Source: Microcaldota archaeon (GTDB lineage: Archaea; Micrarchaeota; Micrarchaeia; Burarchaeales; Burarchaeaceae). Taken from it: DNA of 5,616 nucleotides. The notes below the pieces were generated by a model. It saw only the letters and a list, made by a program, of their open reading frames with translations, did not search any database and was not told the DNA's origin. Shown here one piece after another: positions 1-4,606 of this stretch. How positions within the stretch are numbered: the stretch's first letter is position 1; each line of letters opens with the position of its first letter. The position numbers were made by a program, and so were the translations under genes. The DNA lies in the NCBI GenBank assembly GCA_003660965.1, contig QMVF01000057.1, positions 1-5,616 of the forward strand, in the 5' to 3' direction.

Positions 1-389
1 CTCTAAAGAACGGGCTGGAGTTTTTAACCGTTACAAATAGGTTTTCTAAAACCATGCATATTTGCAACATCCTCTGTAGTGCAGAATCTGCACAAGGCGC
101 AACAGGCCTTCCAGGCTCAGCTCCAAACGTCCAAGTTTCCTCATGCGCATCCATAATAGGTCTTACTCCAAAAGACATACTTCCAGGGCAGAAAGTGACA
201 ATCAAAAGCATCCTCGGTCCCTCGCCAAGCACACCTTGCAAGGATGCTGCTGGTCGGGACAATGCATTCGAGGTGGGCGACAGATATGCGGGAAAACTTT
301 ACATACAATACCACTTCCCCGGAGATGATCCGGATTCAAAGGCAAGAATCCTTACTGCAGATATAGTTGCAACTGTACAGGCAGGGTGA
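1..389 (+). CDS. P1: class III signal peptide pilin-like protein, 5'-truncated by window edge
   Basis: The reading frame is open from base 3 to the TGA at 387-389 (128 codons), so the ATG at 54 is internal and not the start. Codons before it match the paralog P2: P1 has L-T-V-T-N-R-F-S-K-T-M-H-I-C where P2 has L-E-V-T-N-N-F-G-R-T-I-H-I-C. The missing part should hold the signal peptide, the hydrophobic helix and the first cysteine pair. Visible features are C21 and C25 (C-x3-C), C48, C79, an I-L-P-G-Q turn near residues 59-63, and the C-terminal block V-G-D-R-Y-A-G-K-L-Y-I ending in V-Q-A-G, the same last four residues as P2. Probable role is an extracellular pilin-like subunit, inferred from the paralogs. 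The stop overlaps the Shine-Dalgarno site of P2, so the two are probably translationally coupled. Confidence 0.85.
   Translation, partial: LKNGLEFLTVTNRFSKTMHICNILCSAESAQGATGLPGSAPNVQVSSCASIIGLTPKDILPGQKVTIKSILGPSPSTPCKDAAGRDNAFEVGDRYAGKLYIQYHFPGDDPDSKARILTADIVATVQAG
384..389 (+). promoter_or_regulatory. Ribosome binding site of P2, overlapping the P1 stop
   Basis: GGGTGA fits the archaeal anti-Shine-Dalgarno complement GGAGGTGA and ends five bases before ATG 395. It contains the P1 stop TGA and the competing GTG at 386. This decides the start in favour of 395 and implies translational coupling of P1 and P2. Confidence 0.65.
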
Positions 390-394
390 ATCAA

Positions 395-1009
395 ATGATT
401 GAATTGAACAAGCGCGCACAGGCATCAATTGAGTACCTATCAACCTATGGCTGGGCCCTTCTTGTAATAGCCTTGGTTCTGGTTGCCTTAGCCTGGCTCG
501 GAGTATTCACCCCAGGCCAGGCAATTGAGCAGCACTGCTCATTCCCAATAAATACTCTTGAATGCAATGATTATCGCGTAACCCGCGATTCCTCTGCTGG
601 CGGAATTCCAAAACTAACGCTGCTTGAAGTAACCAATAATTTCGGAAGAACTATTCATATATGCGGGATACAATGCAGTGCAGCCCAGCCAGACCCCTCC
701 ACCGGCTTACCGCAACCGCCAATATCAACAATGTTCACAGATGCATGCCAAGCAGGAATGACTGATGCGACTGGAGAAGGTACCATAGTTGCAATAACTT
801 TGGAGCCAGGCCAGCGAATGGTCATACTTAGGGATGCACCAGGCCTTTATTTACCAAAATGCTACAACGAGCAGGGAGCAGCCTCAGAAATGCCTGTTGG
901 CTACAGATATACAGGCAAGATATACATAGCATACTCATTTGATGGAGAAACCAGCGGTGCTTCAAGGCTGCTGGTTGGGGATTTGATAAGTGCAGTGCAG
1001 GCAGGTTGA
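395..1009 (+). CDS. P2: class III signal peptide-containing pilin-like protein
   Basis: Protein of 204 residues starting at ATG 395. A GTG at 386 is in frame, but it lies inside the GGTGA ribosome site and the P1 stop, so ATG is preferred. The N-terminus has basic residues (K6, R7), then A8 and Q9-A-S-I-E13, a class III prepilin motif with predicted cleavage before Q9 and Glu at mature position 5. L-S-T-Y-G-W and a hydrophobic helix to about residue 37 follow. This helix would anchor the precursor and pack in the filament core after cleavage by an EppA/FlaK-type peptidase (family knowledge). The body has six cysteines (48, 57, 90, 94, 118, 156), suggesting three disulfides outside the cell. 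It carries L-E-P-G-Q near 136-140 and the C-terminal G-Y-R-Y-T-G-K-I-Y block ending V-Q-A-G. It is closest in layout to P1 and P5. The exact structure it builds (adhesive pilus, minor pilin or other surface filament) is unknown. Confidence 0.88.
   Translation: MIELNKRAQASIEYLSTYGWALLVIALVLVALAWLGVFTPGQAIEQHCSFPINTLECNDYRVTRDSSAGGIPKLTLLEVTNNFGRTIHICGIQCSAAQPDPSTGLPQPPISTMFTDACQAGMTDATGEGTIVAITLEPGQRMVILRDAPGLYLPKCYNEQGAASEMPVGYRYTGKIYIAYSFDGETSGASRLLVGDLISAVQAG
437..487 (+). repeat. Signal-peptide repeat, copy in P2
   Basis: Copy of the 51-base segment coding L-S-T-Y-G-W and the following hydrophobic helix. By eye it differs at five positions from the identical P4/P5 copies. The first 20 bases, CTATCAACCTATGGCTGGGC, are the same in all four copies. 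Confidence 0.8.
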
Positions 1010-1017
1010 TATATAAA

Positions 1018-1024
1018 GGAGGGG
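1018..1024 (+). promoter_or_regulatory. Strong ribosome binding site of P3
   Basis: GGAGGGG lies five bases before ATG 1030. It fixes that start over the in-frame ATG at 1042. Confidence 0.75.
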
Positions 1025-1029
1025 ATTAA

Positions 1030-1665
1030 ATGAATGATAACATGATGCGAAAAAACCGCGGGCAGGCAGCCATTGAGTATCTATCAACCTATGGCTGGGC
1101 AATTCTGGTTATAGTTTTGGTGCTGGCTGCGCTCATGTGGCTCGGCATATTCGACACCCAATCAAGAATACCTGAAAGCTGCAGTTTTGAAGCTGGCATA
1201 AACTGCGAGTCAGCAAGCCTATTTGCAGGAAATGATGGAACGGTTATAATAAGCCAAATAACTTTCACCAACCAGCTGCCTCATGACATAAAAATCTGCG
1301 GAATGGAGGCAAGAACAGGCAATACGCCTCAGGAAGTGCCTCTGGTAGCGGACTGCCAAGGGCCAGCATTCCCAATACTCGCAAGCACGCATACCGGGGT
1401 TTTGAGCTGGCCGGGCGGCTACAGTTTCGGCGCATCCAACCCACCAATGCTCTTCACCCTGATAGAACTTTTGGTAAGTGGTGAGATGATAGACATACTT
1501 ACAGAGGGGATGCATTTCAAGGAAGGCAATACGGACCAGCTTGTAACCGGCGTTGAAAAGGGAGAAAGGTTCAAAGGCAACGTGTTCTTATACTATACAA
1601 TAGATGGAGATGTGGCAGGTTCGGCAAGAATAGCAAAAGGCGAACTGTATTTGACAACCCAGTAG
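1030..1665 (+). CDS. P3: class III signal peptide-containing pilin-like protein
   Basis: Protein of 211 residues. The start at ATG 1030 is set by a strong GGAGGGG site five bases upstream; an in-frame ATG at 1042 is less well placed. The leader has K8-N-R10-G11, then Q12-A-A-I-E16-Y-L-S-T-Y-G-W, with predicted cleavage between G11 and Q12. The hydrophobic helix runs to about residue 40, followed by F-D-T-Q. The body has only four cysteines (51, 59, 90, 109) and lacks the C-x3-C and late cysteine of P1, P2 and P5. It shares with P4 the block I-C-G-M-E-A-R-T-G-N (C-G-I-E-A-R-T-G-N in P4), so P3 and P4 form a subgroup. The usual L-x-P-G-Q turn is replaced by L-V-S-G-E near 148-152. The C-terminus keeps K-G-E-R-F-K-G-N-V-F and S-A-R-I-A-K-G-E. 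Role as for P2: membrane-anchored, then probably filament-assembled subunit. Confidence 0.88.
   Translation: MNDNMMRKNRGQAAIEYLSTYGWAILVIVLVLAALMWLGIFDTQSRIPESCSFEAGINCESASLFAGNDGTVIISQITFTNQLPHDIKICGMEARTGNTPQEVPLVADCQGPAFPILASTHTGVLSWPGGYSFGASNPPMLFTLIELLVSGEMIDILTEGMHFKEGNTDQLVTGVEKGERFKGNVFLYYTIDGDVAGSARIAKGELYLTTQ
1081..1131 (+). repeat. Signal-peptide repeat, copy in P3
   Basis: Most diverged of the four copies, with eight differences from the P4/P5 version. All of them lie after the shared first 20 bases. Confidence 0.75.
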
Positions 1666-1674
1666 TTGCTATGT

Positions 1675-1680
1675 GAGGTG
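1675..1680 (+). promoter_or_regulatory. Ribosome binding site of P4
   Basis: GAGGTG lies seven bases before ATG 1688. The alternative GTG start at 1673 overlaps this site and is therefore disfavoured. The same hexamer precedes P5 and the lipoprotein gene. Confidence 0.7.
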
Positions 1681-1687
1681 CGATGAA

Positions 1688-2296
1688 ATGAAAAATCGAA
1701 AAGCCCAGGCTGCTGTTGAGTATCTATCAACCTATGGCTGGGCAGTTCTTGTAATAGCCCTGGTTCTGGCTGCACTAATGTGGTTGGGCGTTTTTGACAC
1801 CCAAAAAAAAGTTCCCAACACTTGCACATTTGATGCAGGCATCTACTGCGATTCAATAAAGGTGTCTGCCATTCAAAATCCAGATTACCCTCAATCTTGG
1901 GCTGCAGTAGTCAGCAGCATTCGCGTTACCAATCATCATTCAGAACGCATTGCTCTTTGCGGAATTGAAGCCAGAACAGGCAATCAGCCAGTTTCAACCC
2001 ATACAGCCGCCCAATGTGCAAACGGACCCCGTCACCTTGAGCCTGGCGAAAGCCATACAATTACAAGCATGAACTACTTATCAGCCTCTCCCCTCCCCCT
2101 TCTATTCATCCTGCCACCCATCCCTATATTCGTTTTCGATGGGGATACGGGCAGTGCATATGCAATAGGCGGGCCAGGTTCAATAGCTGAATTCAACGTA
2201 TTCATCCATTATGTAACCGAGAGCGACAGCGGATTGGGAAATGCGCGAGTTGCAAGAGGGCGCATAAGGGCAAGGGTTGACGTACCATCATCTTAA
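1688..2296 (+). CDS. P4: class III signal peptide-containing pilin-like protein, divergent C-terminus
   Basis: Protein of 202 residues from ATG 1688. The longer in-frame GTG at 1673 would place the ribosome site GAGGTG (1675-1680) inside the gene. ATG 1688 gives M-K-N-R-K-A-Q, matching M-K-N-R-G-Q of P5. The predicted mature end is Q7-A-A-V-E11, followed by L-S-T-Y-G-W and a hydrophobic helix to about residue 36. Four cysteines (46, 54, 91, 110) and the E-A-R-T-G-N block pair it with P3. An L-E-P-G-E turn is present near 117-121. Residues 134-150 form an unusual hydrophobic, proline-rich stretch (S-P-L-P-L-L-F-I-L-P-P-I-P). The G-D-R-F-x-G signature is lost, although F-N-V-F-I-H-Y and N-A-R-V-A-R-G-R still align. 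The end is arginine-rich and terminates in V-D-V-P-S-S, not the V-Q tail seen in P1, P2 and P5. It is the most derived member at its C-terminus. Confidence 0.87.
   Translation: MKNRKAQAAVEYLSTYGWAVLVIALVLAALMWLGVFDTQKKVPNTCTFDAGIYCDSIKVSAIQNPDYPQSWAAVVSSIRVTNHHSERIALCGIEARTGNQPVSTHTAAQCANGPRHLEPGESHTITSMNYLSASPLPLLFILPPIPIFVFDGDTGSAYAIGGPGSIAEFNVFIHYVTESDSGLGNARVARGRIRARVDVPSS
1724..1774 (+). repeat. Signal-peptide repeat, copy in P4 (identical to the P5 copy)
   Basis: These 51 bases are exactly 17 codons and are identical to 2344-2394, including every synonymous site. Both flanks differ at once: T versus C before the repeat, and C versus T after it. Confidence 0.95.
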
Positions 2297-2299
2297 TGC

Positions 2300-2305
2300 G
2301 AGGTG
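2300..2305 (+). promoter_or_regulatory. Ribosome binding site of P5
   Basis: GAGGTG lies five bases before ATG 2311, in the 14-base gap after the P4 stop. Confidence 0.7.
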
Positions 2306-2310
2306 TTTGA

Positions 2311-2910
2311 ATGAAAAACCGTGGTCAAGCAGCCATTGAGTACCTATCAACCTATGGCTGGGCAGTTCTTGTAATAGCCCTGGTTCTGGCTGCATTAATC
2401 TGGCTCGGAGTGTTTGATGCAAGCCAGAATGTGCCAGACCGGTGCTCCTTTCAGGGAAGCATCGAATGCACCAGCCCCTTATTAAGACTTGATACGATGA
2501 ACAATGAAGTGGACATGGAGAGCGTACTGATAACAAACAGGATGAGCGAGACTATGTACGTATGCGCGGTGCTGTGCACAAATGACGTTGATTTGGCCTT
2601 AGACAACATTGGAGGTTCAATACCCATGCCCACAGAATGCGCAACCCCTCCCCAAGATGCAAACCAGCCCGTGCTTCAGCCAGGCGAGCAGGCAGATATA
2701 GCCCCTCCTTCAGCTTATGGGGTCGCTACTTTGGTAGACTTTGACTCCTGCTACGAATACTTTGCAGGCCAGCAGAATACATACACCACTTATTCGCAGG
2801 GAGACAGGTTTGTGGGCAGCCTAATATTATTCTACTCGCTTGCAGCTGATGCGAACAGTAATGGAAATGCGCGCATGATGATAGGCGATGTGGTTACAAC
2901 CATTCAGTAA
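2311..2910 (+). CDS. P5: class III signal peptide-containing pilin-like protein
   Basis: Protein of 199 residues starting at ATG 2311, five bases after a GAGGTG ribosome site and 14 bases after the P4 stop. It has the cleanest signal peptide of the set: M-K-N-R-G, then Q6-A-A-I-E10-Y-L-S-T-Y-G-W, cleavage predicted between G5 and Q6, and a hydrophobic helix to about residue 35. Six cysteines (45, 53, 85, 89, 110, 147) follow the P2 layout, including C-x3-C at 85-89. An L-Q-P-G-E turn is at 122-126. The C-terminus has Q-G-D-R-F-V-G-S-L-I and N-A-R-M-M-I-G-D and ends in T-T-I-Q. It is the last gene of the array. The segment coding residues 12-28 is identical, base for base, to that of P4. Probable role is a pilin-like surface subunit; no partner such as a secretion ATPase or TadC-like membrane protein lies in the window. 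Confidence 0.88.
   Translation: MKNRGQAAIEYLSTYGWAVLVIALVLAALIWLGVFDASQNVPDRCSFQGSIECTSPLLRLDTMNNEVDMESVLITNRMSETMYVCAVLCTNDVDLALDNIGGSIPMPTECATPPQDANQPVLQPGEQADIAPPSAYGVATLVDFDSCYEYFAGQQNTYTTYSQGDRFVGSLILFYSLAADANSNGNARMMIGDVVTTIQ
2344..2394 (+). repeat. Signal-peptide repeat, copy in P5 (identical to the P4 copy)
   Basis: Perfect partner of 1724-1774 in the same orientation, 620 bases downstream. It codes L-S-T-Y-G-W-A-V-L-V-I-A-L-V-L-A-A. Confidence 0.95.
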
Positions 2911-2915
2911 TTGCC

Positions 2916-2920
2916 TTTAA
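2916..2920 (+). promoter_or_regulatory. Possible TATA box of the GNAT gene (leaderless transcript)
   Basis: TTTAA lies about 25 bases before ATG 2943, the usual archaeal distance from TATA box to transcription start. No Shine-Dalgarno-like sequence precedes this ATG, unlike its neighbours, so transcription may begin at or very near the start codon. The motif is short and AT-rich by nature, so this is tentative. Confidence 0.35.
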
Positions 2921-2937
2921 CCTTCCTCTCTTTATTT
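2921..2937 (+). terminator. Possible pyrimidine-rich terminator of the pilin operon
   Basis: A pyrimidine tract with a single A among 17 bases (CCTTCCTCTCTTTATTT) begins 11 bases after the P5 stop. Archaeal termination often uses T-rich tracts without a hairpin, and none is visible here. The tract is only moderately T-rich, and it also sits within the presumed GNAT promoter region. Confidence 0.22.
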
Positions 2938-2942
2938 ACAGC

Positions 2943-3371
2943 ATGTTAGTGGTAAAGCGGGCGGACTATTCAAAGGATGAGGACATCATACGTGACATCC
3001 GAACACGGGTTTTCACCTTGGAGCAGAATGTGAACTCAGACGAGGACTTTGATGGGCTTGATTCAAGTGCAATTCACGTAATCGCATATGATGGCAAAAA
3101 GCCAATAGGCACTGCGCGCATGCTGGAGCTTGAGACCGGAGGCGCGAAGCTTGGTCGAATGGCTGTGCTTAAGCGATATAGGGGTATGGGTGCTGGGAAG
3201 AAGATGGCTGAAATGCTTGTGAAAATGGCGCGAGCAATGGGTATGAAGGAAGTAGAAGCAAATTCCCAAGTGAACGCAATGGGCTTTTACGAAAAGCTGG
3301 GCTTCAAGCCAGAAGGCCCGATTTTCAAGGATGCGGGCATAGACCACCGCAAAATGCGTCTGAAGTTTTAA
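2943..3371 (+). CDS. GNAT family N-acetyltransferase (ElaA/YjcF-like)
   Basis: Protein of 142 residues, a complete single-domain GNAT that should transfer an acetyl group from acetyl-CoA to an amine. The N-terminal pattern I-R-x-x-V-F-x-x-E-Q-x-V (19-30), with D40 and H45, is typical of the ElaA/YjcF branch. Next come G56-T-A-R59, L70-G-R-M-A-V75 on the central strand, and R80-G-M-G-A-G85, which is motif A binding the CoA pyrophosphate. N107-S-Q109 and F115-Y-E-K-L-G-F121 follow, where the Tyr is a usual general-acid position. The last motif is G-I-D-H135-x-x-M138. All expected motifs are present and the length is normal. The ATG at 2943 is the first start in this frame after the upstream stop. 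The substrate cannot be read from sequence. The gene is flanked by 32- and 39-base gaps with promoter-like elements, so it may be a single-gene unit unrelated to the pilins. Confidence 0.88.
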   Translation: MLVVKRADYSKDEDIIRDIRTRVFTLEQNVNSDEDFDGLDSSAIHVIAYDGKKPIGTARMLELETGGAKLGRMAVLKRYRGMGAGKKMAEMLVKMARAMGMKEVEANSQVNAMGFYEKLGFKPEGPIFKDAGIDHRKMRLKF

Positions 3372-3374
3372 ATA
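3366..3374 (+). promoter_or_regulatory. Probable TATA box of the lipoprotein-synthase pair
   Basis: TTTTAAATA, preceded by a purine-rich GAAG that could act as BRE, overlaps the end of the GNAT gene. Transcription would start about 25 bases downstream, near 3395, giving a leader of about 15 bases that still includes the ribosome site at 3400-3406. Confidence 0.5.
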
Positions 3375-3399
3375 TGCTCTCTGCTTTCTATTCTCGTAC

Positions 3400-3406
3400 G
3401 AGGTGG
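3400..3406 (+). promoter_or_regulatory. Ribosome binding site supporting a GTG start
   Basis: GAGGTGG ends four bases before GTG 3411. It supports this non-ATG start, which also gives a complete signal peptide and lipobox. The next in-frame ATG (residue 15) would cut the signal peptide in half. Confidence 0.7.
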
Positions 3407-3410
3407 TCCT

Positions 3411-4604
3411 GTGAGATTTGCAAAGGCTCTTCCAATAGCCCTGCTTTTCATAATGCTTTCAGGCTGCATGATGACCTTTGATATTGAACAGAGCATAAAT
3501 GAGGACGGTTCTGCGCTCGTCAGCGAGTCAATCGACATGTCGAGCCTGATTGAATATGCGTTGGAAATGCAGGGCCAATTCGCCTCCTCACCTCCTCCTG
3601 AAGACGACTCTTACTCCCGTGCAGATTACGGTCCACTCGCCTTGCCTGAGGAGCTTGACCTTGAGCTCACATTCACCGAGCCCGAGGAAGAGCTGCGCGT
3701 GGGCGATTCGGCATTCTTCTACTTCAGCCTTAAGAACAATGGAGAGGCGATAGAGGCAGCCTCACTGAGCATTTACAGCAATGCGTTCGTTTCCTCATCC
3801 CACATGAGCGCAGCCTCAAACACCGAGTACATTTCCTCGCTTCAAAAGCGCGAGTCCGACTCAGTAAGCTTCTACGGTAAAATAGCAAACGTTTCCGAGG
3901 GCACGCACTCCCTCACGGTTGTCATAGAGTTCGACAGAGGTAACTATACCAACCTCACGGCTGCAAAGAGCTTCGATTTCGAAGTTTTGCCTGCGGAGAC
4001 AACGGAGGACATGCTTGCAGAGCTCGAGAAGAATGCAACTGACCAGTGCAACCAGCTAATGCTTGAAGACCCGGGAATCAGCTGCAGCTTTGACAACTAT
4101 GTATTCAAGCTATCAAAAACCATTCAGCCCAATTCAGAGTATGAGTTCATCTCGTCCTCCGGAATCTTCGACACAACCTACGAGGTAACCATACATTCCC
4201 TGCCCGTGCTTACAGACTCAGACCTGGACATGCTGGGCGGCATGGGTGGCCTTGACAGCACGTCGATGACAGGCGCCTCTTCAGACTCACCGCGCTTCGT
4301 TGATGGGCTGGGGGACGATTCTTCAGGCATCTCCTCAATGGCAATGGTTCGCTCAATGATTGAAATCACATACACTGTGCACATGCCTGCAGATATAGTT
4401 GAGGCACCTCTGGGCGAAATCTCAGCGGACAAGCGCACGGTAACTTATGACGTGCTCACACTTTACGAGCAGAAGCAGCCAATCCACATACTCGCACAGC
4501 AGCAAAATGACTTAGTAATGTATGTGCTCTATGGAGTTGCGGCGCTCATAGCACTCGCAATTCTTTACGGAATTCTGAGCATGTTCGTTCTCAAGAGGCT
4601 ATGA
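3411..4604 (+). CDS. Putative membrane-anchored lipoprotein, LppM-like with inserted beta domain
   Basis: Protein of 397 residues, GTG start. Residues 1-18 form a signal peptide ending in a lipobox, L16-S-G-C19, so Cys19 may be lipidated. Residues 22-45 (I-E-Q-S-I-N-E-D-G-S-A-L) resemble the N-terminal strands of LppM-type proteins. A Pro/Asp/Ser-rich linker (56-75) leads to a predicted beta-sandwich at about 80-195, resembling Ig-like or CARDB-type domains found on archaeal surface proteins. Residues 196-265 contain a possible disulfide pair, C213-C225. A Gly/Met/Ser/Asp-rich linker covers 268-310. Residues 317-350 (E-I-T-Y-T-V-H-M-P-A-D ... T-V-T-Y-D-V) look like the closing LppM-like strands. 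Residues 368-393 form a membrane helix ending K-R-L. N-glycosylation sequons are at N160, N178, N181 and N208. The mature protein would face outward, held at both ends. Domain names are judged from patterns, and the function is unknown. The stop overlaps an ATG of the synthase gene, implying coupling. Confidence 0.85.
   Translation: MRFAKALPIALLFIMLSGCMMTFDIEQSINEDGSALVSESIDMSSLIEYALEMQGQFASSPPPEDDSYSRADYGPLALPEELDLELTFTEPEEELRVGDSAFFYFSLKNNGEAIEAASLSIYSNAFVSSSHMSAASNTEYISSLQKRESDSVSFYGKIANVSEGTHSLTVVIEFDRGNYTNLTAAKSFDFEVLPAETTEDMLAELEKNATDQCNQLMLEDPGISCSFDNYVFKLSKTIQPNSEYEFISSSGIFDTTYEVTIHSLPVLTDSDLDMLGGMGGLDSTSMTGASSDSPRFVDGLGDDSSGISSMAMVRSMIEITYTVHMPADIVEAPLGEISADKRTVTYDVLTLYEQKQPIHILAQQQNDLVMYVLYGVAALIALAILYGILSMFVLKRL
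4595..4598 (+). promoter_or_regulatory. Ribosome binding site candidate of the synthase gene
   Basis: GAGG lies inside the end of the lipoprotein gene. It is eight bases from ATG 4607 but only two from ATG 4601. Other genes here use about four to seven bases, which favours 4607. Confidence 0.45.
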
Positions 4605-4606
4605 AT

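Noticed and set aside
54..389. A 111-residue gene starting at ATG 54
   Set aside because: The frame is open to the left edge and the upstream codons align with paralog P2, so ATG 54 is an internal methionine of a truncated gene.
1009..1017. ATATATAAA between P2 and P3 as an internal promoter
   Set aside because: A TATA box here would start transcription about 25 bases on, after the P3 start codon and its strong ribosome site. The AT run is better explained as intergenic spacer.
1089..1515. Overlapping minus-strand frames opposite P3 (60-98 codons)
   Set aside because: They lie inside a gene with clear family motifs on the + strand, show no recognisable protein features and have no supporting start signals.
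1593..2536. Two minus-strand frames (1593-1856 and 2288-2536) that share a near-identical peptide, looking like a conserved antisense family
   Set aside because: The shared peptide is the reverse complement of the signal-peptide repeat in P4 and P5. The frames have no ribosome sites of their own and mirror the coding strand.
4178..4438. Minus-strand frame of 86 codons opposite the lipoprotein
   Set aside because: It mirrors the Ser/Gly/Asp-rich linker and following strands of the + strand gene. Its Ser/Pro/Glu-rich composition is a by-product of that linker.
4601..4606. ATG 4601 as the synthase start
   Set aside because: Possible through ATGA coupling, but GAGG at 4595-4598 would then be only two bases away. 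ATG 4607 has better spacing. The choice changes only two residues and remains open.
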